DNA of 26,113 nt, from contig JAFGTL010000037.1 in the NCBI GenBank assembly GCA_016934125.1, positions 1-26,113 of the forward strand, written 5' to 3'. The stretch's first letter is position 1. Every line of letters begins with the position of its first letter. Below the pieces are notes generated by a model, which saw only the letters and a program-made list of their open reading frames with translations, searched no databases and was not told where the DNA came from. Of this stretch, positions 15,070 through 23,872 are shown piece by piece. The translations under genes and the position numbers were made by a program. The DNA is from Candidatus Hydrogenedentota bacterium (GTDB taxonomy: Bacteria; Hydrogenedentota; Hydrogenedentia; Hydrogenedentales; SLHB01).

Positions 15070-16125
15070 GTGACAGTGGAACCGATTCGCTGGAGCGAGG
15101 GCGGACTTCATATCATTGATCAGACGCGCCTGCCGCTCGAATACCGCGAGATCGAGTTGAAAACCCTTGACGCGGTCTGGGAAGCCATCAAGATGCTGCG
15201 GGTGCGCGGGGCGCCGGCCATCGGCATCTGCGCGGCCTTCGGCGTTCTCGTGGCCGTGAAAGAGCAGCACCCATCCGACGCGGGCGCCATGCGGCGGCGC
15301 GTGGCTGAGGCGGCCGGCTACCTCGCCACGTCGCGCCCGACGGCCGTGAACTTGTTCTGGGCGCTCGATCGGATGAAACGTGCCGCCGAGGGCGTCGACG
15401 GGGCGGCGGGGGCGGAAGCGCTCTGGCGGCGGCTCGAGTCGGAGGCCGTCGAGATCTGCGAGGACGACAAGGCGCGGTGCCGGGCCATCGGACAGCACGG
15501 GGCGCCGCTGATCCGGGACGGATACGGGGTGTTGACGCACTGCAATGCGGGGGCGCTGGCCACGGGCGCGTACGGCACGGCCTTGGCGGTGATGTACAGC
15601 GCCCAGGAGGCGGGAACCTCCTTCCGGGTGTTCGCGGACGAGACACGCCCGCTGCTTCAGGGCGCCCGGCTCACGGCCTGGGAGCTGACGCGGGCGGGCA
15701 TCGATGTGACGTTGATCTGCGATAACACGGCCGCGCAGGTGATGCGGGAAGGCAGGATCCAGGTGGTCGTGGTCGGCGCGGATCGCATTGCGGCCAACGG
15801 CGACACGGCGAACAAGATCGGAACGTACAACGTCGCGCTCATCGCAAAGGCGCACGGCGTGCCGTTCTACGTGGCCGCGCCGTTGTCCACGTTCGACAGA
15901 TCCTTGCCGAGCGGCGAGTCGATCCCCATCGAGGAGCGCGATCCGGGCGAAGTCACGGAGGGATTCGGCCGGCGCACGGCACCCGAGGGCGTTCAGGTAT
16001 ACAGCCCCGCCTTCGACGTGACGCCCGCCCCCCTGATCGCGGGAATCATCACCGAACGGGGCATTCTGAAGGCCCCGTATGACAGAAGCATCGCGGAGGC
16101 ATTTGGGAAGGCCCCTTCAACGTAG
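15070..16125 (+). CDS. mtnA: S-methyl-5-thioribose-1-phosphate isomerase
   Basis: 351 aa, typical for the family. Converts methylthioribose-1-phosphate to methylthioribulose-1-phosphate in the methionine salvage pathway (eIF2B-like fold). The visible blocks are MLRVRGAPAIGICAAFG (42-58), GVLTHCNAGALATGAYGTAL (153-172, catalytic Cys158), FADETRPLLQGARLTAWEL (188-206), VVGADRIAANGDTANKIGTY (235-254, catalytic Asp238) and PFYVAAPLSTFD. The start is a GTG at 15070 after a GGAAGGAAAGGG tract; a second GTG two codons later is possible. No other salvage gene (mtnP, mtnK, mtnB, mtnC, mtnD) is present, so the pathway is scattered or partial. Some eIF2B-like relatives isomerise ribose-1,5-bisphosphate, but the Cys/Asp pair and length fit MtnA best. 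Confidence 0.95.
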   Translation: MTVEPIRWSEGGLHIIDQTRLPLEYREIELKTLDAVWEAIKMLRVRGAPAIGICAAFGVLVAVKEQHPSDAGAMRRRVAEAAGYLATSRPTAVNLFWALDRMKRAAEGVDGAAGAEALWRRLESEAVEICEDDKARCRAIGQHGAPLIRDGYGVLTHCNAGALATGAYGTALAVMYSAQEAGTSFRVFADETRPLLQGARLTAWELTRAGIDVTLICDNTAAQVMREGRIQVVVVGADRIAANGDTANKIGTYNVALIAKAHGVPFYVAAPLSTFDRSLPSGESIPIEERDPGEVTEGFGRRTAPEGVQVYSPAFDVTPAPLIAGIITERGILKAPYDRSIAEAFGKAPST

Positions 16126-16146
16126 AGCGGGAGCGGCACGGACACG

Positions 16147-18153
16147 ATGTTGGAACGGCTGATCGAACACGTCACCCAGTTGCCAGCGGAGGAACTGCGG
16201 TTCGTCACAATCCAGGACATGGCGATCTGCGCGGCATGGTTCGATTCGTATTCGGCCATGCCGGCCGAGCAGCGCCGCTATGCGGCCGTCACGACGGCCA
16301 GGGAGGAATGGCTGCTCCGGGTGTCCGGCCTCGGGCGCGCCACGGAGGGGCGGCGGTGCCAGTGGGTGTTGCGTGAGCTGATCGATCAAGTCCAGGGCGG
16401 GCAATTGGGGCAGTTGAAGTGGGACGAAGTGGACATGCTCCATCACGTGGCGGACTTGGCGGCCAGCGCCCGGGAAGAGGGGCTGTTCACGCGGGTGCGC
16501 GAACTGCTCGAACCTTACAAGGCCGCGGTGACGGCCCGGCGCGACGCGCTCCGTCCCGCCCCAGGCCTTCCGCGGCTGTCGGAGCGACTGCGCGTGATCA
16601 CCTCGCGGGATATCCGCCGCGCCCGGCCCCGTGAAATCAAGCTGTTCGCCGGCATCGACATGCCTAGCCGCGGCCCCGTGATGGTGCTTTCAGGCCACAT
16701 CCGCGTGCTCGACAATGTCCCCGAGAACTGCACGCTCGTGGTCGAGGACGGATCGTGCAGCGTAGACGGATTCGTCATGGGCAAGGTGGCCGCCACGGAG
16801 AACTGCGAGGTCCGCGAGAACATCTCCGGCGTCGTGGTTGTCCGGCAGGGCGACGTCCGCACGCGGAATATCATCGACAAGGCCTACGTCGTCGCGAAGT
16901 GGGGCCGGGTGCACTGCCGGCACGCCCAATCGCCCGAACTGGTGTTTGCGGGCACGGAGATCTGCATCGAGGACGAGGCCGTCATGGGGCGCTACATCGC
17001 CCCGCGGATCCGCGTGAATGGCGCGGTGTACGGCGGCGAACTCCATGCCTCGTCCCACGTCCACGCCGGCCGGTTCCGGTGCTCGGACGCACGGGGCCTG
17101 TCCATCGTCCTCCGGCGTGAGCTCAGTTGCCGCGACTATGGCGAGACGCCCGATGAGGAGGCCTCGCGGCTCCTGGCGAAGGCCGTGCGCATCCGGCGTT
17201 CGCTGGACGAGTTGAACGACATGATCCAGTGGGCGGAGCGCGAGGCGGAACACTGCGCCGGGAGCGGCGTCTTGTTTCTCGCCCAAGGCGAGGTCGATCG
17301 GGCCTTTGCGGATCGTGTCCAGAAGGCCGAGAACCGCATCGCGGCGCTGGATCGCATCACGAGGGGACTCCATTCGCTGGGCCTGGCCGCGGAAGAGCAA
17401 CTGCTTTCGCACACAGCCGAGGCGGCCGACTCGGGACGCGACGCGGGCGCGGCGGATGGCGACTTCGAGGCGGAGTTGCGCGCGCTGTCCAGCGCAGACA
17501 GCGTGGACAGGGATCTGCAGGAAGAGCTGGCGGAGTTGGCAGAGATGCGGGCGAAATGGGTGGCGGCCCGCTCGGACAGACGGGCCACTCTCGCACTGCT
17601 GATGCGGGTTCGCGAACGGGAGGCGGAACGCACCCAGGAACGCCAGGAGTTGATTGAAGCGGTGGAGCGATGGCTGGGAGAAATCGGGGCCGGGGTGACG
17701 TTGCCCAACGGTGACGAGAAAGGGGGCGGGCCACGGAGCAAGATCCGCGGGCTGCAGCGCGCGTTGGCCGCGCTACGCGATCGGCCGCCGGATGACCCCC
17801 TCAGCAAACGCGTTCGATCGGGCTTCATGCGGGTGACGCTGCGCACGCTGAACAGCCGCCTGGAACGCTCAAAGATCTACCGCGCCCGGGCGGCCGAGCT
17901 TCGCGAGGAGTTGACGGGGGTCTGCGAGCCGCTGCGCAGAGACTACCACATCATCATCGAGGAACAGGGGGAGAGCCAATCGTCGCCGGCCCGGGCCACG
18001 GGCCTGTTCGAGGATGGCGTGCGGATCTACTCCGATCCGTTCCTGCTGGGCGAGGAGAATCCGCCGCCGGGCACCGTGGTCAGAACGTCCGGCCTGTCCG
18101 AAAGCGTGGGAACCTTCGTACGGGGCCTGAATTCCGTGCGGCGGGAGGCCTGA
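16147..18153 (+). CDS. DUF342/FapA-like beta-helix protein with coiled-coil C-terminal half
   Basis: 668 aa, starting 21 bases after mtnA; its ribosome-binding site is weak. Three parts can be read. Residues 1-175 are mostly helical and rich in charge, with no motif I know. Residues about 178-325 show short repeating strands with alternating hydrophobic residues and regular glycines (GHIRVLDN, DGSCSVDGFVMGKVAATENC, GRVHCRHA, PRIRVNGAVYGGEL). That is the right-handed beta-helix pattern of FapA/DUF342 and bactofilin-like polymer-forming proteins. From about 335 onward come long Arg/Glu/Ala-rich helices with coiled-coil character, as in the C-terminus of FapA proteins. There is no signal peptide or membrane helix, so it is cytoplasmic. 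In Vibrio, FapA ties glucose uptake to the PTS; elsewhere the role is unknown. The family assignment is by pattern only. Confidence 0.6.
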   Translation: MLERLIEHVTQLPAEELRFVTIQDMAICAAWFDSYSAMPAEQRRYAAVTTAREEWLLRVSGLGRATEGRRCQWVLRELIDQVQGGQLGQLKWDEVDMLHHVADLAASAREEGLFTRVRELLEPYKAAVTARRDALRPAPGLPRLSERLRVITSRDIRRARPREIKLFAGIDMPSRGPVMVLSGHIRVLDNVPENCTLVVEDGSCSVDGFVMGKVAATENCEVRENISGVVVVRQGDVRTRNIIDKAYVVAKWGRVHCRHAQSPELVFAGTEICIEDEAVMGRYIAPRIRVNGAVYGGELHASSHVHAGRFRCSDARGLSIVLRRELSCRDYGETPDEEASRLLAKAVRIRRSLDELNDMIQWAEREAEHCAGSGVLFLAQGEVDRAFADRVQKAENRIAALDRITRGLHSLGLAAEEQLLSHTAEAADSGRDAGAADGDFEAELRALSSADSVDRDLQEELAELAEMRAKWVAARSDRRATLALLMRVREREAERTQERQELIEAVERWLGEIGAGVTLPNGDEKGGGPRSKIRGLQRALAALRDRPPDDPLSKRVRSGFMRVTLRTLNSRLERSKIYRARAAELREELTGVCEPLRRDYHIIIEEQGESQSSPARATGLFEDGVRIYSDPFLLGEENPPPGTVVRTSGLSESVGTFVRGLNSVRREA

Positions 18154-18204
18154 TCCGCCTCGCCCTATCCGGGGCAACGCCACCACACAACCGCGGGAGA
18201 CGCC

Positions 18205-18879
18205 ATGACGGACCACACCGACATCATCGCCATCGATGGGCCGGCCGGGGCGGGCAAGAGCACCACGGCCAAGCGGGTGGCCGCGGCGCTCGGCTATGCG
18301 TTTCTCGACACGGGCGCCATGTATCGCGCGGCCACGTGGTGGGCCATGGAGCAAGGCGTCGATCTCGACGATCCAGCGGCGGTGGCGGCGGCGACGCGTG
18401 CGCTGCCGCTGCGAATGGAGGAACACGACGGCCGGGCGCGGGTGTTCGTGGGCGATCGGGACGTCACCGAGGCCATTCGCTCGCCGGAGGTGACGCGCTG
18501 CATCTTCAAGCTCGATCAGAATCCTGATGTGCGCGCGCACCTGGTGGCATTGCAGCGGGCGTTCGGCGCACGGCAGCCTACCGTGGCCGAAGGCCGCGAT
18601 ATCGGGACGGTGGTGTTTCCTCAGGCCAAATGCAAAGTGTACTTGGACGCATCGCTGGACGAACGGGCCCGGCGTCGTGCGGCGGAGATGGCCGGGAAGG
18701 GAAAGACGGTGTCGCCCGATGCGTTGCGCGCCGAGATCCATGAACGCGACGAGAAGAGCAAGACGCGGGCCGTGTCGCCCTTGCGCCGCGCCGAGGATGC
18801 CGTGCTGATCGATACGACGTCGATGACGCAAGACGAGGTGGTGGCGGCGATCGTCGAGCTGGCCCGGAGGGCGCAATGA
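18205..18879 (+). CDS. cmk: Cytidylate kinase
   Basis: 224 aa, standard length. Phosphorylates CMP and dCMP to the diphosphates. The ATP site IIAIDGPAGAGKSTTAK (7-23) begins the protein, then LDTGAMYRA, which binds the nucleotide monophosphate. VAEGRDIGTVVFPQAKCKVYLDASLDERARRR carries the conserved GRDIGTVVFP block, and RAVSPLRRAEDAVLIDTT is the family's C-terminal block. GGGAG precedes the ATG. The recJ start overlaps the cmk stop as ATGA, so the two are translationally coupled. Confidence 0.97.
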   Translation: MTDHTDIIAIDGPAGAGKSTTAKRVAAALGYAFLDTGAMYRAATWWAMEQGVDLDDPAAVAAATRALPLRMEEHDGRARVFVGDRDVTEAIRSPEVTRCIFKLDQNPDVRAHLVALQRAFGARQPTVAEGRDIGTVVFPQAKCKVYLDASLDERARRRAAEMAGKGKTVSPDALRAEIHERDEKSKTRAVSPLRRAEDAVLIDTTSMTQDEVVAAIVELARRAQ

Positions 18880-20609
18880 GGGGCCGCGCACCGTCCTGTG
18901 CCGAATACGAGTGGCATGTGGCCCAGGAAGATCGGCCGCAAACCGAGGCGCTCGCCCGGACGCTCGAGGTGCCGCGGGTGGTGGCCCATCTCCTGATCCA
19001 TCGCGGGATCGATTCCGTCGAGCGGGCCCGGCGCTTCCTCAGCCCCGGCCTCGAATACGTGGGCCCGCCGGATTCGCTGGCCGACATGGATCGGGCCGTG
19101 GAGCGGATCCGCAGGGCGCGCGACGACGGCGAGCGGGTGCTGGTGTTCGGCGACTACGACGTGGACGGCATCGCCGGCACGGCACTACTCCTGCGGGCGT
19201 TGCGCCGGTTCGGCCTCACACCGTGCCGCGCGGGGATGCCGAACCGCCTCGAAGAGGGCTATGGGCTCAACCCGAAGCATGTGCGCGAGGCCCACGAGCA
19301 GGGCGTCGGGCTCATTATCACCGTGGATAACGGCACGACGGCCCACGAGTCGTGCGCCGTAGCGCGCGCCCTCGGCATCGACGTCATCGTCACCGATCAC
19401 CACCAGATCAAGGACAACCCTCCCGACGTATTCGCGTTCATCAACCCGAAGCGGCAGGATCCCTCCCATCCCAGCGCGGACGCCTGCGGCGCAGCGGTGG
19501 CGTTCAAGCTGGCCTGGGCACTCACCGGCGAGGCGGCCGACATCGACCTCGCCGCGCTGGGCACGGTGGCCGATATTGTGCCGTTGTGCGGCGAGAACCG
19601 GGACTTGGTGGCGGCGGGGATCGCGCAGATCAGCGAGAGGCCGCTGGTGGGCCTCGTGAAGTTGGGCGAAACCGCAGGCACGCGCATGGATGAACTGACC
19701 GCGGAGCATATCGCGTTTCAGCTTGCGCCGCGCATCAACGCGGGGGGCCGCATGGGAGACGGGGCCCGCACGGGCCTCGAACTCCTGCTCACGGACGATC
19801 CGGACGAGGCGACGCGCCTGGCGCGTGCACTGGACGAAGCGAACCAGCAACGCCGCGAGGTCGAGAACACCATCTACCGGCAGGCCCTGCAGGCACTAAG
19901 CGGGCCGGCGGGCCAGGCCACAGCCTTCCACCCCGACCAGCGCACGGTGGTGCTGGCCTGCCGCGCATGGCATCCGGGCGTGGTCGGCATCGTCGCGTCG
20001 CGCCTCCAATCCGTCTACTACCGCCCGACGGTGCTCATCGCTGTCGATGACGACGGCTGCGGGCGCGGCTCGGCGCGCAGCGTCGACGGATTCGACATCA
20101 CCCACGCCCTGTTCGAATGCAGGGAGCACCTGGTGAAGGTGGGCGGACACGCCAACGCTGCCGGGCTGACGATCGACAGCGCCAAGGTAGGGGCATTTCG
20201 GGAAGCCTTCGAGGCGGAGGCGCGCAAACACCTTCCGGAAGGCGAGTTGCGGCGGCGCCTCGACATCGACGCCCAAGTCGCGTTCACCGAGGTAGACGGC
20301 CGCCTGATCTCGGGCATGGATCTGCTGCGTCCGTTCGGCTTCGGTAACGAAGCACCCGTGTTGTGTACGTTCGGGGCCGCTGTCGTGCCGGGCTCCTGCC
20401 GGGAACTGCGCGGCGGCCACCTCAGGGCGACACTCAAGGACGGGGCGAAGATCATGGCCGCCATCGGCTTCCACATGGGGGATCGACTCGCCGAACTCGA
20501 GCACGCGGGCACCGTCGACGTGGCGTTCTCCCCCCAATTCAACACCTGGCGCGGCGAGACCACGATTCAACTGGTTCTCAAGGACATCCGCCCCGCGCGA
20601 AGCGCGTGA
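18876..20609 (+). CDS. recJ: Single-stranded-DNA-specific 5'-3' exonuclease RecJ
   Basis: 577 aa, normal for RecJ. It degrades single-stranded DNA from the 5' end in recombinational and mismatch repair. The DHH-family metal sites are intact: LVFGDYDVDGIAGTALLL (89-106), ITVDNGTTAHE (148-158), IVTDHHQIKD (171-180, the DHH triplet) and LGTVADIVPL. The DHHA1 domain contributes GSARSVDGFDITHAL and KVGGHANAAGLTID. The C-terminal part is the OB-fold region. The start overlaps cmk by four bases, with GGAGGG just upstream. The reading frame is uninterrupted and shows nothing unusual. Confidence 0.97.
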   Translation: MRGRAPSCAEYEWHVAQEDRPQTEALARTLEVPRVVAHLLIHRGIDSVERARRFLSPGLEYVGPPDSLADMDRAVERIRRARDDGERVLVFGDYDVDGIAGTALLLRALRRFGLTPCRAGMPNRLEEGYGLNPKHVREAHEQGVGLIITVDNGTTAHESCAVARALGIDVIVTDHHQIKDNPPDVFAFINPKRQDPSHPSADACGAAVAFKLAWALTGEAADIDLAALGTVADIVPLCGENRDLVAAGIAQISERPLVGLVKLGETAGTRMDELTAEHIAFQLAPRINAGGRMGDGARTGLELLLTDDPDEATRLARALDEANQQRREVENTIYRQALQALSGPAGQATAFHPDQRTVVLACRAWHPGVVGIVASRLQSVYYRPTVLIAVDDDGCGRGSARSVDGFDITHALFECREHLVKVGGHANAAGLTIDSAKVGAFREAFEAEARKHLPEGELRRRLDIDAQVAFTEVDGRLISGMDLLRPFGFGNEAPVLCTFGAAVVPGSCRELRGGHLRATLKDGAKIMAAIGFHMGDRLAELEHAGTVDVAFSPQFNTWRGETTIQLVLKDIRPARSA

Positions 20610-20673
20610 CCGCCGCGATGGACGGGCCGGGCCGGACTCGGAACGGCATCGGGGATTGTGTTACCATCATGCC

Positions 20674-21573
20674 ATGGCGATCTGCATTCAAACCTCGAAT
20701 CTGACGAAATGCTATGGGGCCGTGGTGGCCGTCGGGGGCCTTTCGGTGAAGATCGAGGCGGGCGAGGTGTTCGGCCTGCTCGGGCCCAACGGGGCCGGCA
20801 AGAGCACGACGCTCTGCATGCTGACCGGCCTGGTGCCGCCGACCTCGGGCTCGGTGACGGTGTTCGGCAAGGACTTGCGCAGGCAGTTCCTCGAAGTGGC
20901 GCCCCGGATGGGCGTGCTTATGGAGCGGCCGGCCTTCTACGACCACCTGTCTGCCCGGGACAACCTGCTGCTCCTCGCGCGGTTGACGGGCCGCGATGTC
21001 ACGGTGGATCGGACGCTCGACCGCGTCGGACTGCTCGATGCGGCCGACAGGAAGGTGAAGACCTTCTCGCACGGCATGCGCCAGCGGCTCGGACTCGCCC
21101 AGGCCCTCCTGTCGGAACCGGAACTGCTGGTGTTGGACGAGCCCACGAGCGCCCTGGACGTGGAATCGGCCCAGGAGGTACTCCAGATCCTCCGGTTTCT
21201 GGCTGACGAGGCGCACGTCACGGTGGTGGTGGCGAGCCACATGCTCCACGAGGTCGAGGTGCTGTGCGATCGGATTGCGATTCTGAACCGGGGCCGCCTG
21301 GTGGCCTGCGAGGCCACGGGGCCGCTCCTCTCGTATGATCAGAGCCACGTAGACGTGCTCATCGACGCGGCCGAAGCGGCCGCAAAACGGCTCGCCGGCG
21401 AGCCGTGGGTCGAGTCGGTGCAGGCGCAGGCCGGGCGGTTGACGGTGAGGCTGGGGGACGGTTCGGTGCATCAACTCACCACGTTCCTGGTAGGCGCCGG
21501 ATACCGGATCTCAGGGGTGATTCCCCGGCGCCGGAGCCTTCAGGACTACTTCCTCAAGGTGTTGAACTCATGA
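20674..21573 (+). CDS. ABC transporter ATP-binding protein (ABC-2 exporter type)
   Basis: 299 aa. Residues 1-220 form a complete nucleotide-binding domain: GLLGPNGAGKSTT (Walker A, 34-46), FSHGMRQRLGLA (signature, 131-142), ELLVLDEPTSALD (Walker B and D-loop) and VVVASH (switch His189). The last 80 residues are the extra domain common in CcmA/NatA/BcrA-type exporters. The ATG at 20674 has no visible ribosome-binding site. A TTG at 20656 is the other in-frame option. TTACCAT ends seven bases before the ATG, so a leaderless transcript is conceivable. The stop overlaps the permease start as ATGA. Together they form an exporter energised from the cytoplasm; the substrate is unknown. Confidence 0.95.
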   Translation: MAICIQTSNLTKCYGAVVAVGGLSVKIEAGEVFGLLGPNGAGKSTTLCMLTGLVPPTSGSVTVFGKDLRRQFLEVAPRMGVLMERPAFYDHLSARDNLLLLARLTGRDVTVDRTLDRVGLLDAADRKVKTFSHGMRQRLGLAQALLSEPELLVLDEPTSALDVESAQEVLQILRFLADEAHVTVVVASHMLHEVEVLCDRIAILNRGRLVACEATGPLLSYDQSHVDVLIDAAEAAAKRLAGEPWVESVQAQAGRLTVRLGDGSVHQLTTFLVGAGYRISGVIPRRRSLQDYFLKVLNS

Positions 21574-22361
21574 TACGGCGGGTGTGGATCGCGTACACGC
21601 TGGAATTGGCCAAGGCCATCCGGGCCAAGTCCACCTATGTGGGCCCCGCCCTGGTGATCCTGGCGGTGCTGTGCACCCTTCTCGTTCATCCCGTTCAACA
21701 AGACGGACGCAGCGACTATGAATTCGTGGCCAAAGCCACCCCCCTCGCCCTCAATCTGCTCGGCTGGCTCCTTCTCCTCACCTACTGCGCCGGACTCGTC
21801 TCGTCCGAACTCGGCTCGGGCTCGATCCGGCTGTTGCTCGTGCGGCCCCTCCTGCGACGCGAGTTTCTTGCGGCGAAGCTGCTGCACGGAATGACCTACG
21901 CCCTGGTGCTCACCCTGTGCGCGGCTGGGACATCCTGGGTTGTCGCGCTCACGCGGGGCGAACTCGTCGGCGTGGGGTTCGGCGGCGAAGTGATGTACAC
22001 GGCCGGGCAGATGCTGCGCGCGTACCTTATCGGGGCGGCCCTGGCCCTGATTCCGCAGTTCGCAGCCGTCGCCTATGCCGTCATGGCGTCCACCCTCACC
22101 CGAAGCACCGGCGCCGCCGTGATCGCCACCGTCGGCGTGTGGGTGCTGGTGGATTTCGTGAAGTACCCGCTCCGGGTGGCCCCCTTTCTGTTCTCCACGT
22201 ATCTCGAGGCCCCGTGGCAGACGTTTGCCGATCGGTGCAACGGGTTCTCAACGCCTTGGCTGCCCATGGGCTACTATTGCCTGGGCACGTCCCTGGCTGC
22301 GCTGATCCTGTTCTCATGCGTGGCCACGGCCGCCCTGAACCGGCGGAATCTCCAGGTATGA
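21570..22361 (+). CDS. ABC-2 type transporter permease
   Basis: 263 aa. Six hydrophobic segments can be read at about 23-40, 57-78, 107-127, 151-174, 181-197 and 236-256, the usual ABC-2/NosY-like number. Between the second and third lies SSELGSGSIRLLLVRPLLRREFLAAKLL, the amphipathic coupling region of this family (E.GT...LL..P..R..FL..K). The start overlaps the ATPase stop, and its own stop overlaps the next start (ATGA), so ATPase, permease and the first FG-GAP protein are translationally coupled. The protein sits in the inner membrane. The cargo might be a lipid, a peptide or an antibiotic; the sequence does not say. Confidence 0.92.
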   Translation: MIRRVWIAYTLELAKAIRAKSTYVGPALVILAVLCTLLVHPVQQDGRSDYEFVAKATPLALNLLGWLLLLTYCAGLVSSELGSGSIRLLLVRPLLRREFLAAKLLHGMTYALVLTLCAAGTSWVVALTRGELVGVGFGGEVMYTAGQMLRAYLIGAALALIPQFAAVAYAVMASTLTRSTGAAVIATVGVWVLVDFVKYPLRVAPFLFSTYLEAPWQTFADRCNGFSTPWLPMGYYCLGTSLAALILFSCVATAALNRRNLQV

Positions 22362-23872
22362 CGCCCGCATTCCTGGTGCTGCTCGTCGGCGCGACGACGT
22401 TTCTCGAGCAGGACATCGCCGGGCTCGAAGTCGGCCCGCCCAACCCGCGAACGGGCACCGTGTCGGGCCAGTTCCGGCGCGCCGACCTGGACGGCGACGG
22501 CGCCGTCGACCTCGTCCTGCCGCAGTTCGTCATGTTCCAGCGCGATCACGCCTTCCGCCGCGGAAACCGGGTGGCCATTCCGTACGCGAACGAGCGGCCG
22601 TGGTGCGATGTCTGGGAGCGGCAGGTGGCTCTCCAACTGGGCGATCGCCTCGTCATGCTCCAATGGGACGCCGCGGCCGGGGACTGGGCGCACGCCCTCA
22701 AGCAGGACATCGCCTGGCCCGTGCCGGAGGCGGTCGAGGAAGCCGGCCAACTGCCCGCGGCCGCCGAGCGGGGCCTGCGGTTCCGCGACTTCCTCCACGA
22801 CATGGACGGCGATGGCCAGCCGGAGATCGTCGCGTCCTCGCCGCGAGGCATCCACGTCTTCGCGCGGGAGGGCGACTTCTACGCCGAAAGGGCGTGCCTC
22901 CCCGTTCTACCGCCGTTCCGGTTCTCGTACACGCCGCAGCGGCTGTGGCCGCCGGCCGGCCGGGCCGTGGCGTTCCCATCGTGCGTGATGGGATGCCGGT
23001 TCTTCATCGAGGGCGCGCAGGTGCATACGGTGGCGTCCGAGTACCTCGGCGAGGGGGAAGTGCGGTTCCGCGTGACGAGTTACCGGCTGGATCCCGCGAA
23101 CGGGTATGCGGTGGTGGGCGGTGAGGCCGACGTGCACGAGACCGCGCCCATGCCGGACTGCGTCGAGCCCTGCCGCCTGAACGGGGACGGCATTATCGAC
23201 TATGCCGGGGCAGACGGGAAGACGGCCGCGTCGTCGGTTCTGCCCGTGCCGGTCTATCGAACCGTGGCGTCCACCGACGGGGGCGCCACCTACCGGGCCG
23301 TTCGGACGCAGTCATTCGGGCCGCAATGCTGTTTTGTGGACTTCGACGGCGACGGCGATCTGGACATGGTAACCGAGCCGACGCGGCTGTTCGACGAGGG
23401 CGTGCGAGAATCCCTGACGCGGTTGAGTGCGCGCCGGAGCATCGAGCACGAGGTCGAAGTGTGGTATCAGGACGAAACCGGGGCGTTCTCGAGCGCGCCC
23501 GACGTGCGGAGCCGGTTCCTGATCCGGCTGGATCGGCCGCCCATCGAAGACGCGCCCATGCTCACGCGATACAAGTCGGGGGAACTGGTGGATATCACGG
23601 GCGACTTCAACGGTGACGGCCGGCGGGATGCGGTGATCCAGGATCGGCCCGATCGCCTCGCGCTATTCCTGACCACCGAGTCCGGGTTTCCGAGGCGCCC
23701 GACGGCCACGCTCCAGATCCGGGACGAGTGGCGCTTTTCGGTAGCCGACATCGACGGTGACGGCCGAAGCGACATCGTGGTTCGCTGGGCCGATCCGGCC
23801 GGACGGGCGCTCTCGCCCGATGGCGGCGGGCAGCGGACACGCGTCTTTCTCGTACGGGATGCAGGCTCGTGA
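22358..23872 (+). CDS. FG-GAP/VCBS repeat protein, secreted, copy A
   Basis: 504 aa. A short hydrophobic start (MTPAFLVLLVGATTFL) may be a signal peptide, although it lacks the usual Lys/Arg. Six calcium-binding D-x-D/N-G-D-G-x-x-D type motifs are spread along the chain, at about 43-51 (DLDGDGAVD), 148-156 (DMDGDGQPE), 273-281 (LNGDGIID), 328-336 (DFDGDGDLD), 416-424 (DFNGDGRRD) and 464-472 (DIDGDGRSD). This is the FG-GAP/VCBS pattern of seven-bladed beta-propellers found in integrin-like extracellular proteins. There is no C-terminal sorting signal and no enzymatic domain. It overlaps the permease gene (ATGA) and the next FG-GAP gene (GTGA). Binding or structural roles outside the cytoplasm are inferred from the fold. 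Confidence 0.85.
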   Translation: MTPAFLVLLVGATTFLEQDIAGLEVGPPNPRTGTVSGQFRRADLDGDGAVDLVLPQFVMFQRDHAFRRGNRVAIPYANERPWCDVWERQVALQLGDRLVMLQWDAAAGDWAHALKQDIAWPVPEAVEEAGQLPAAAERGLRFRDFLHDMDGDGQPEIVASSPRGIHVFAREGDFYAERACLPVLPPFRFSYTPQRLWPPAGRAVAFPSCVMGCRFFIEGAQVHTVASEYLGEGEVRFRVTSYRLDPANGYAVVGGEADVHETAPMPDCVEPCRLNGDGIIDYAGADGKTAASSVLPVPVYRTVASTDGGATYRAVRTQSFGPQCCFVDFDGDGDLDMVTEPTRLFDEGVRESLTRLSARRSIEHEVEVWYQDETGAFSSAPDVRSRFLIRLDRPPIEDAPMLTRYKSGELVDITGDFNGDGRRDAVIQDRPDRLALFLTTESGFPRRPTATLQIRDEWRFSVADIDGDGRSDIVVRWADPAGRALSPDGGGQRTRVFLVRDAGS

